Notes under the pieces: generated by a model
Told to the model about the DNA's origin: nothing
Database searches by the model: none
What the model saw: the letters and a program-made list of their open reading frames with translations, nothing else
Position numbers and translations under genes: made by a program
In this document: positions 50,333 through 56,842 of the stretch, piece by piece
Layout of the letters: the number at the start of each line of letters is the position of its first letter
How positions within the stretch are numbered: position 1 is the first letter of the stretch
Source: Kribbella solani
GTDB taxonomy: Bacteria; Actinomycetota; Actinomycetes; Propionibacteriales; Kribbellaceae
Direction of reading: 5' to 3'
Length of the DNA stretch: 64,000 nucleotides
NCBI RefSeq assembly: GCF_014205295.1
Contig: NZ_JACHNF010000001.1
Coordinates: 5,084,001 to 5,148,000 of the forward strand

Positions 50333-51550
50333 ATGCACAAGTCCGTCGCGTACCAGCCCGGGTATCTGCCCGGCGACAAGGAGTACCGCAAGCTCTCCGT
50401 CGCGCTGTTCGCGGCCGGACTCGCGACGTTCGCCCTGCTCTACAGCACCCAGCCACTGCTCCCGCAGCTCGTGACCGCGTTCCACGTCTCCCCCAGCCAG
50501 AGTGCGTTCAGTATCTCGTTCGCGACGTTCGGGCTCGGCCTGGCGCTCCTGGTGGCCGGTCCGGCCTCTGAGGTACTCGGACGGACCAATCTGATGCGCT
50601 GGTCCGTGGCGGCGACCTCCCTGTTTGCCCTGCTCAGTGCGTTCGCACCGACCTGGCACACGCTGCTCGTACTGCGTGGTCTGCAGGGGATCGCGATGGC
50701 CGGCCTACCAGCTGTCGCAATGGCCTACCTGCGGGAAGAAGTGCATCCGGACAGCCATGCGCGGGCCAGCGGCCTCTACATCGCGGGTACGGCGGTCGGC
50801 GGGATGGCAGGGCGCCTGGTCGCCGGTGGACTGTCCGACCTTGGCGGTTGGCGGTTCGCGAGCGCCGGCATCGCAGTCGTCGGCGTACTCTGCGCGACCG
50901 TCGTCTGGCTCCTACTGCCGGCATCGCGGAACTTCCACCCCAGCACAGCACGACCGCGTGACCTGATCTCAGGCCACGTACTGCGTGATCCCGCGCTACT
51001 CGCGCTGTACGGGATCGCAGCGACCGCAGTGGGCGCATTTGTCGCCATCTACAACGGAGCGGTGTTCCGCCTGTCCGGATCGCCGTACCAGCTGAGCGCA
51101 GGCGCCGCCGGGCTGGTGTTCTGTGTCTACCTACTCGGCTCCGCAGGATCTGCGACCGCTGGATCACTGGCGGACCGCTTCGGGCGGCGCAGGGTGGTAC
51201 CAGTCGGCTGCCTGATCACTCTGGCCGGCGTAGCGATCACACTGGCCGCTCCACTGCCGTTCATCGTGCTCGGACTGGCTGTGATGACAGCAGGGTTCTT
51301 CGCCGTACACGGCGTCGCCAGCGGCTGGGTACCGGCTCGGGCGCACGCCAGTGGAGTAGGAACCGGACAGGCGTCCAGCATGTACCTGTTCTCGTTCTAC
51401 CTAGGGTCCTCCGTCTTCGGAGGATTGGCGGGTACGGCGTGGAGCCGCGCCCAGTGGACCGGTGTAGCAGCCGAAGCCGGTGTCCTGTTCGGTGTGACGC
51501 TTGTCCTCGCGCTCTTGCTCAAGAACGTTCCCAGCCGGGTGCCAAACTAG
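50333..51550 (+). CDS. MFS transporter (YnfM/drug:H+ antiporter-like)
   Basis: A 405-residue protein with 12 predicted helices. The cytoplasmic loop after helix 2 reads G-P-A-S-E-V-L-G-R-T-N-L-M, the MFS motif A, and helix 4 has L-R-G-L-Q-G-I-A-M-A-G. This is the layout of small-molecule exporters. It is divergent from a LysR gene that probably controls it, and the ybaK gene starts 4 bp after its stop, making a two-gene operon. The exported compound is unknown. Confidence 0.9.
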   Translation: MHKSVAYQPGYLPGDKEYRKLSVALFAAGLATFALLYSTQPLLPQLVTAFHVSPSQSAFSISFATFGLGLALLVAGPASEVLGRTNLMRWSVAATSLFALLSAFAPTWHTLLVLRGLQGIAMAGLPAVAMAYLREEVHPDSHARASGLYIAGTAVGGMAGRLVAGGLSDLGGWRFASAGIAVVGVLCATVVWLLLPASRNFHPSTARPRDLISGHVLRDPALLALYGIAATAVGAFVAIYNGAVFRLSGSPYQLSAGAAGLVFCVYLLGSAGSATAGSLADRFGRRRVVPVGCLITLAGVAITLAAPLPFIVLGLAVMTAGFFAVHGVASGWVPARAHASGVGTGQASSMYLFSFYLGSSVFGGLAGTAWSRAQWTGVAAEAGVLFGVTLVLALLLKNVPSRVPN

Positions 51551-51554
51551 CTGA

Positions 51555-52004
51555 GTGACCAAAGCTACGGATGCGGCTGATCAGTTGGGGCTCACCTACG
51601 AGGTGACCAGGCACGGGCGGGTGAACTCGCTGGAGGAAGCAGCGGCGGCGCGCGGGATCGAGCCGGCCAAGTTGATCAAGACGATCGTGGTACGGCTGTC
51701 AGACCAGGACTACCGGTTCGTGCTGGTGCCGGGTGACCGCGAGATCGCGTGGCCGAAGCTACGGGCGCTGCTCGGCGTGAACCGGATCTCGATGCCGGAC
51801 AAGGACACCGCGTACGAGGTCACCGGGTACGTACGCGGAACGATCACGCCGCTGGGAAGTACGCAGGCCTGGCCCGTGGTCGCGGACGAGCGGATCACCG
51901 GGACGATCTCCATCGGCGGCGGTGACCACGGCGTCGGGATCACGGTGGACGCGCAGGCACTGGCGAAGGCTCTGGGCGCCACCGTGGCGGATGTGACTGA
52001 CTGA
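51555..52004 (+). CDS. YbaK/EbsC-type aminoacyl-tRNA deacylase
   Basis: A 149-residue YbaK-domain protein that hydrolyses mischarged tRNA, typically Cys-tRNA(Pro). The conserved lysine lies in A-K-L-I-K-T-I-V-V, and G-G-G-D-H-G-V-G forms the substrate loop. The start is GTG at 51555, four bases after the MFS stop. The convergent regulator gene ends one base away. Confidence 0.9.
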   Translation: MTKATDAADQLGLTYEVTRHGRVNSLEEAAAARGIEPAKLIKTIVVRLSDQDYRFVLVPGDREIAWPKLRALLGVNRISMPDKDTAYEVTGYVRGTITPLGSTQAWPVVADERITGTISIGGGDHGVGITVDAQALAKALGATVADVTD

Positions 52005-52005
52005 T

Positions 52006-52908
52006 TCAGGCGAGCAGCCCCTGTTGCCCGGCGCGAAGGCCGGCTTGGAAACGGGTGGTGGCGTCGAGCGAACGCAGGATGCGCTGCATCCGGCGTTCCA
52101 CGGTCCGCTGCGCCACACCCAGGCGACGAGCGATGGCTTGGTCGGTCAGACCGGCCGCGGCCAGCGACAGGAGCTGCTGGTCCGCTGAAGTCAGGGGTCC
52201 TTCAGTGAGTGCTGGTGTGAGTGGACTCGCCTGATGCCAGAGCAGGTCGAACAACCGGAGCAGTGCGTCCAGCAGGCTCGACGGACCAAGCTCCACGACC
52301 ACGTCCGGCGCAGTCGGGAGTAGCGCGGCCCGACGATCCACCAGCAGCAGCTGCAGCGGTACGTCCCGCAACATCCGGCATCCAGTCGAACGAGCCGCGA
52401 CCAGATCACCCGGCTCAGCCAACGTCGCCATGTCATAGATCGTCCGATACGAAACGCCGCGCTCTACGCGCAGCAATGCGTACGGAAGCCGATCCAGTAC
52501 GAGCACCTCGTCCTGAGCACACTGCTGCGCTTGGTAGAACCGCTGCGCGATCGCCTCAGCGCCCCTGATGACCGTGAACGCGTCCGGCTGCCGGAACTCG
52601 GCTGTGAGCACCGATGCGCCCAGCCGAGCCTCCACGATCGCTGCCTGCTTGCGTAGCGCGAGTAGCTCGACCGCAGCCTCCGGTACGGCGGGAACGTACC
52701 GAGCCGGACGGCCTGGCGTACGGGACGCCAGGCCGAGCGACAACAGCGATCGCAGATGCCTACTGACCCGGTGGGCGGGCCAGCCGACCAGAGCGGCCAG
52801 ATCAGTCGCGGTGGACTCCGGGCGGGCCAGAAGCGCCCGGTAGAGCTGCTCGTCTTCCGAGCAGACACCGAGCGCCTCCAGCACCGGAGCCGGTCGATAG
52901 CTGTGCAT
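52006..52908 (-). CDS. TrmB-LuxR hybrid transcriptional regulator
   Basis: A 300-residue regulator. An N-terminal TrmB-like winged helix (about 18-70: L-Y-R-A-L-L-A-R-P-E-S-T-A-T-D-L-A-A-L) leads into a sensor region, and a C-terminal LuxR HTH (T-S-A-D-Q-Q-L-L-S-L-A-A-A-G-L-T-D-Q-A-I-A-R-R-L) binds DNA. It starts two bases after the stop of the upstream GH18 chitinase, so the two are cotranscribed, an uncommon arrangement suggesting feedback on chitinase expression. The effector is unknown. Confidence 0.88.
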   Translation of the reverse strand: MHSYRPAPVLEALGVCSEDEQLYRALLARPESTATDLAALVGWPAHRVSRHLRSLLSLGLASRTPGRPARYVPAVPEAAVELLALRKQAAIVEARLGASVLTAEFRQPDAFTVIRGAEAIAQRFYQAQQCAQDEVLVLDRLPYALLRVERGVSYRTIYDMATLAEPGDLVAARSTGCRMLRDVPLQLLLVDRRAALLPTAPDVVVELGPSSLLDALLRLFDLLWHQASPLTPALTEGPLTSADQQLLSLAAAGLTDQAIARRLGVAQRTVERRMQRILRSLDATTRFQAGLRAGQQGLLA

Positions 52909-52910
52909 GA

Positions 52911-54590
52911 TCAGGGCAGTGCATGCACGTGGCCGCCGACCTGGGTCGCGAACTGGTTACCGTTCGTTGCGTCCCAGTTGGTCGACCACGTCATCGCACC
53001 ACGCAGCGATGGCCACGGAGTGCTCGGCTTGTAGTTGCCGCAGCTAGTGCCCTTGGTCAGGCAGTCCAGCGCGTTGTTGACGACTGACGGCGCGACGTAC
53101 CCACTGCCGGCTGCACGGGACGACGCAGGCAGACCGAGTCCGACCTGATCGGGACGCAGACCGCCTTGCAGCATCAGGCAGGCCTGCGCGGTGATGAAGT
53201 CGACCGACCCCTGCGAGTACACCTGACCGTCGCAGCCGTTCATCGAGCCCGAGTTGTAGTACTGCACGTTGACGATGGTCAGGATGTCCTTGATTGCCAG
53301 CGCCAGCTTGAAGTACTCGGCGGACGTACTCTGCATGTCGATCGTCTGCGGCGCCATCGTCACCACCAGTCCGCTACCGAACTGACTCTGCAGGCTGTGC
53401 AGCGCCTGACCCATGTACTGCGCGTTGACGCCGTTCTCCAGGTCGATGTCGATCCCGTCGAACCCATACGCGCGCAGCACCGACAGTGCGCTCGAGGCGA
53501 AGTTGGCCGCGGCCGTTGGATCAGCCACCGAGATGGTGCCGTTCTGGCCGCCGACGGACAGGATCACCTTCTTGCCGGCTGCCTGCTTCGCGGCGATGTC
53601 GGCCTTGAACTGCGCGACGGTGTATCCGCCCAGCCCAGCACTGTCCAGGTTGAACGTGATGCCACCCGGCTTGGCCGCATCCGCGTCCGCAAAGGCGACC
53701 GCGATGACGTCGTACGCGGCCGGTACGTCAGAGATCTTCTGCACCGTCGCGCCGTTGTTGAAGTTCTGCCAGTAGCCGGTAAGCACATGCGCCGGCAGAT
53801 TGCCTGCAGGTGGATTCGTACCGCCGTCAGAGGTAGTGCCGGACGCAGCCGCGCCGTACGGCGAGCAGTTGCCACTCGGATCACACGCCCGGACCTTGAA
53901 TGAGTACGTGGTGGCAGCAGCCAGCCCGGTTGCGGTCCAGCTGGCCACGTTGCCGACGCTCTGCGCCGCGCCCGTACCTCGGACCACGTCGTAGTGGTCG
54001 ATGCCGTTCGCGTCTGACGCGGCTGACCAGCTCAGCTTCAGTGAGTTCGAGGTAGGACTGCCAACAGCCAGACCACCAGGCGTAGACGGCGCTGTGGTGT
54101 CCGGTGTCCCACCCGGACCGTCCAGCACGACATCGTCAGCTTGGTACGCCGGTAGCGCGTACCAGCTGTGGACATAGATCGTCACCGAAGTCGCTGACGC
54201 ACCAGTGGTGAATGGAACAGTCAGCTGACTCCAGCCGGAGCTGGTCGTCCAGGTACTAGGGCCGCCGTCTACTCCGAGATAAACGTTCGACCCTTTCACC
54301 CAGGCGGACAACGTGTACGCCGTATTGGGCTGGACCGCAATTGATTGGGAGCACCTAGCGATATCGCTGCCGCTGGGGGTGGCCTGAAGGGCATAGGTGC
54401 CGGAGTGGGGAGCGGTTGTCGTCACCCCGCCGGCCGGACAGTTCCAGCCGCTGAGCGTGCCGGACTCGAAGCCGGCGTTCGTGACGAGATTGGCGGCCGC
54501 GCCGGCGGAACTGGGGACCAGGAAGGCCATGAGTACGGCGAGCAGGCTGATGATGACCGCTGCCTGGGGGCGGTGTGCAGGCGGGTTCAT
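52911..54590 (-). CDS. Secreted GH18 chitinase with CBM and fibronectin III domains
   Basis: A 559-residue exported chitinase. Signal peptide 1-32; a jelly-roll carbohydrate-binding domain about 33-165 (N-A-G-F-E-S-G-T-L-S-G-W-N); Fn3 about 170-255; GH18 domain from 268 with D-G-I-D-I-D-L-E-N (acid E385). The architecture resembles small-barrel (ChiC/D-like) actinobacterial chitinases. ATG at 54590 has only a weak AAGG upstream; TTGACA-N17-CACTTT ends seven bases before it. The regulator gene follows in the same operon. Confidence 0.92.
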   Translation of the reverse strand: MNPPAHRPQAAVIISLLAVLMAFLVPSSAGAAANLVTNAGFESGTLSGWNCPAGGVTTTAPHSGTYALQATPSGSDIARCSQSIAVQPNTAYTLSAWVKGSNVYLGVDGGPSTWTTSSGWSQLTVPFTTGASATSVTIYVHSWYALPAYQADDVVLDGPGGTPDTTAPSTPGGLAVGSPTSNSLKLSWSAASDANGIDHYDVVRGTGAAQSVGNVASWTATGLAAATTYSFKVRACDPSGNCSPYGAAASGTTSDGGTNPPAGNLPAHVLTGYWQNFNNGATVQKISDVPAAYDVIAVAFADADAAKPGGITFNLDSAGLGGYTVAQFKADIAAKQAAGKKVILSVGGQNGTISVADPTAAANFASSALSVLRAYGFDGIDIDLENGVNAQYMGQALHSLQSQFGSGLVVTMAPQTIDMQSTSAEYFKLALAIKDILTIVNVQYYNSGSMNGCDGQVYSQGSVDFITAQACLMLQGGLRPDQVGLGLPASSRAAGSGYVAPSVVNNALDCLTKGTSCGNYKPSTPWPSLRGAMTWSTNWDATNGNQFATQVGGHVHALP

Positions 54591-54597
54591 GCCTTAC

Positions 54598-54626
54598 AAA
54601 GTGTGACCACACAATTACATTGTCAA
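54598..54626 (-). promoter_or_regulatory. Candidate promoter of the third chitinase
   Basis: TTGACA (54626-54621 on the minus strand), a 17-base spacer and CACTTT (54603-54598) precede the ATG by seven bases, predicting a nearly leaderless transcript. GTGTG-GT-CACAC in the spacer is a possible repressor dyad. Confidence 0.45.
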
Positions 54627-54640
54627 GACCCTGCATAAAA

Positions 54641-54654
54641 TGGGAACGCTCTCA
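54641..54654. promoter_or_regulatory. LacI/CebR-like operator candidate
   Basis: TGGGAACGCTCTCA matches the CebR-type 14-mer TGGGAGCGCTCCCA at 12 of 14 positions and lies just upstream of the -35 box of the chitinase. CebR and its relatives are LacI-family repressors of oligosaccharide-use genes in actinomycetes; no such gene is in the window. Confidence 0.4.
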
Positions 54655-54979
54655 CATACATAAAAGCGAAGATCTTTACCAGTACTTGCAAGAGGAAAGG
54701 CGACGGCCCCCGGCGGGGGGGTGACCGGGGGCCGTCTTCGGCCACGGGCTCGGGGGGAGGAGCCGGGGGCCGTTCAGGAGGCGACAGTCTGCCACTGTCA
54801 GGGGTTTATGTACCCCCTAAGACCTGGTGCTACACATCTCAGTTGAATCTCAACCGAATCGCGCCACCCAGGGCCCGAAACAGAGCCACTGTCACACTGG
54901 TCCCCAGTCTAACGGGATACCGGCCGACACAAAAGCCCGGGGGGCCTCGGCGTTTCTCCCAGCTGCCTATGCTCGGTCC
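54655..54979. other. Gene-less spacer between chitinase and HAD hydrolase
   Basis: About 325 bases with no supported gene. It holds the hairpin at 54702-54736 and a second G-rich dyad around 54742-54772. Since both flanking genes are transcribed away from it, the hairpins may belong to a small RNA, but nothing else supports one. TATGCT at 54968-54973 is a -10 candidate for the HAD gene. Confidence 0.5.
54702..54736 (+). terminator. Stable hairpin in a divergent spacer
   Basis: GACGGCCCCCGG and CCGGGGGCCGTC form a 12-bp perfect stem with an 11-base loop, followed by TTCGG. It is not downstream of any gene read toward it, so it would only terminate an unannotated RNA. Confidence 0.45.
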
Positions 54980-55771
54980 ATGGCGCACCCCGGTACGGCT
55001 CGATCGGCGGCCTTCTTCGATCTGGACAAGACCATTCTGGCCCGCTCGAGCACGCTCGCGTTCTCGCGCCCGTTCTACGCCGGCGGACTGATCAACCGCC
55101 GGACCGTCCTGCGCAGCGCGTACGCCCAGTTCGTGTACCTGCTCGGTGACGCGGACCACGACCAGATGGAGCGGATGCGCGAGTACATCTCGGCGATGTG
55201 CGCCGGCTGGGACGTGGCGACGGTGCAGGGGATCGTCGCCGACACGCTCGACCACATCGTCCGGCCGATGATCCACGCCGAGGCGGTCGAGCTGATCGAC
55301 CGGCATCACGCGGCCGGCCGGGACGTGGTGATCGTGTCGTCGTCCGGCGCCGAGGTGGTGGAGCCGATCGGGGCGATCCTCGGCGCGGACAAGGTGATCG
55401 CGACCCGGATGGTCGTTGCCGACGGCAAGTACACGGGCGAGATCGCCGAGTACGCGTACGGTCCGCACAAGGTGACCGCGATGCAGGCGCTGGCCGCGGT
55501 CGAGGGGTACGACCTGGCGAGCTCGTACGGCTACTCGGACTCGATCACCGACGAGCCGATGCTCGCGGCGGTCGGGCATGCGCACGCGGTGAACCCGGAC
55601 AAGGCGCTGCGCCGGGTCGCGGTCGAGCGCGGCTGGCCGGTGCTGGAGTTCGCCGAGCCGGGCGAGCGCGTGGGCCGGGTCCGGCGACCCGCGGTAGCCG
55701 CCGGCGTGGTCACGGCGGTGGCTGCCGGGGCGCTCCTGCTGGCGTACCGGCGGCGGGCGCGGGCGGTCTGA
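54980..55771 (+). CDS. HAD-IB family hydrolase (SerB-like) with C-terminal membrane helix
   Basis: A 263-residue HAD phosphatase. Motif I is F-F-D-L-D-K-T (D14, D16), motif II V-I-V-S-S-S, and motif IV G-Y-S-D-S-I-T-D-E-P-M-L. The C-terminal 25 residues are hydrophobic then basic, a probable membrane anchor. The ATG at 54980 is six bases after TATGCT, suggesting leaderless translation; the longer upstream frame is not conserved-looking. Natural substrate unknown; relatives include actinobacterial SerB-like proteins. Confidence 0.88.
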   Translation: MAHPGTARSAAFFDLDKTILARSSTLAFSRPFYAGGLINRRTVLRSAYAQFVYLLGDADHDQMERMREYISAMCAGWDVATVQGIVADTLDHIVRPMIHAEAVELIDRHHAAGRDVVIVSSSGAEVVEPIGAILGADKVIATRMVVADGKYTGEIAEYAYGPHKVTAMQALAAVEGYDLASSYGYSDSITDEPMLAAVGHAHAVNPDKALRRVAVERGWPVLEFAEPGERVGRVRRPAVAAGVVTAVAAGALLLAYRRRARAV

Positions 55772-55804
55772 AAGCTGAAGATAGCTTCATTGTTCTCAAC
55801 TCCA

Positions 55805-56000
55805 TGAAGGCACTGCATCCCCTTCCCAGAAAGGGGTTTCAGGAGTACAAAGGAATCACAAAGGATCTCCGGATCCGGAGAGAAATTGCACGCCAGCCCG
55901 GTACCCACGCGGCGACCAGCCCATCCCAAACGGGCAGCGCGACCCAGGCCAAGTCCTGTGGCGGCAAACCGGTGCACGCATGGTAACCAGGATGGCGTGC
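55805..56000 (+). ncRNA. Candidate structured RNA downstream of the HAD gene
   Basis: A 200-base segment of lower GC packs several stems: CCCCTT/AAGGGG (55819-55836), the perfect 16-base palindrome TCTCCGGATCCGGAGA (55866-55881), and a long-range pair GCACGCCA/TGGCGTGC (55888-55895 with 55993-56000) that encloses further short stems. It ends in a very strong terminator. An open frame of 60 codons (55805-55987) exists but has no ribosome binding site. I do not recognise a known riboswitch or sRNA family; it could be a long 3' UTR. Confidence 0.4.
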
Positions 56001-56003
56001 CAG

Positions 56004-56033
56004 CGACGGCGCTCTCACTCGAGAGCGCCGTCG
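56004..56033 (+). terminator. Strong terminator, 13-bp stem
   Basis: CGACGGCGCTCTC and GAGAGCGCCGTCG form a perfect 13-bp stem with the loop ACTC. It ends the transcript from the HAD gene or from the structured RNA, and overlaps the last codons of the convergent Fic-like gene. Confidence 0.75.
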
Positions 56034-56818
56034 GCATGTCCGGCGGGCGAGACCAGCGGCGACAGTTCGGCACCTTTTGTCAGCACTTCGCAGGAGCGCA
56101 GCAACCAGTCACGTACGCCGGTCAGTCCTCGCTCTGTGTAGTCGGTGAGCCCGGTCGCGTACGACGCCCGCAACAGGTAGTGACCACCCTCCGGCACCGT
56201 GACCGCGACCGGGTCGATGCCTCGGGCAACCAGCAGGCAGCGCTCGGCGGCCCGGGCGACGAGTCCGTTCGCGGTCGGGAACGGCCGCAGCGCGGCGAGC
56301 TCGGCGTGCACGATCGCGGCCACCACCAGACCGGGTGCCTTGGTCGGGCGGGTGAGGTTCTGCGCGAGCGCGCTCAGTCGCTCCCACATCTCGGCGGCGG
56401 CCGGCGCCGGTGGCAGGCCGGGGATGTCGTCCGGGATCGGCTCGGCGGCGGTCCGCAGGTGGCCGAGCTCGGCGGCCGGGCCGAGGTCGGCGGCGGCCAG
56501 CTGATGCAGTCTGGTCCAGACCTGCACCGGCGCGGTGTCCACCTGCGGTGCCAAGGTCATCAGTTCGGCTGTCATCCGGACCGCGCCGGAGGCCAGTCCG
56601 TCGGCGGCACCACGGCGTACGTCGTCCGGTGTCGCCGTACTGCCCGCGAGTGCCGCGGAGGCGTGCGCGCCCCGCAACAGCGCCTCGGCGGTCACGTCCG
56701 AGCTGACCCGGCGCAGACCACGATCCCGCAGCAGCACGTCCACCGCGTCCCGCGCCGCCCGAGCCGCCGACCCGACCCCTTCCAGCCCGCTCAGAGGCTC
56801 GAACACATCGCTACTCAT
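56015..56818 (-). CDS. Fic/DOC-fold protein with a degenerate active site
   Basis: A 267-residue mainly helical protein. The segment V-H-A-E-L-A-A-L-R-P-F-P-T-A-N-G-L-V-A-R (170-189) aligns with the Fic motif HPFx(D/E)GNGRxxR, but the catalytic histidine is R178, the acidic residue is T182, the glycine is A183 and the first arginine is L186; only the last arginine (R189) is kept. AMP transfer by the known mechanism is unlikely. TAGGCT lies six bases before the ATG. It is divergent from the TagF-like gene and convergent with the HAD gene. Confidence 0.6.
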   Translation of the reverse strand: MSSDVFEPLSGLEGVGSAARAARDAVDVLLRDRGLRRVSSDVTAEALLRGAHASAALAGSTATPDDVRRGAADGLASGAVRMTAELMTLAPQVDTAPVQVWTRLHQLAAADLGPAAELGHLRTAAEPIPDDIPGLPPAPAAAEMWERLSALAQNLTRPTKAPGLVVAAIVHAELAALRPFPTANGLVARAAERCLLVARGIDPVAVTVPEGGHYLLRASYATGLTDYTERGLTGVRDWLLRSCEVLTKGAELSPLVSPAGHADGALE

Positions 56819-56824
56819 ACCAGC

Positions 56825-56834
56825 AGCCTAGGAT
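56825..56834. promoter_or_regulatory. Overlapping divergent -10 elements
   Basis: The 24-bp spacer between the Fic-like and TagF-like genes contains TAGGCT on the minus strand (56830-56825) six bases before one ATG and TAGGAT on the plus strand (56829-56834) eight bases before the other. The two hexamers share two base pairs, so the polymerases should exclude each other and both mRNAs would be leaderless. Confidence 0.4.
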
Positions 56835-56842
56835 GACGTGGC

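Noticed and set aside
54827..54979. N-terminal extension of the HAD hydrolase from an upstream ATG at 54827
   Set aside because: The 51 added residues have no conserved features, and a -10 hexamer lies directly before the ATG at 54980.
55805..55987. A 60-codon frame after the HAD gene
   Set aside because: No ribosome binding site, and the segment is dominated by RNA stems; treated as candidate structured RNA, though translation is not excluded.
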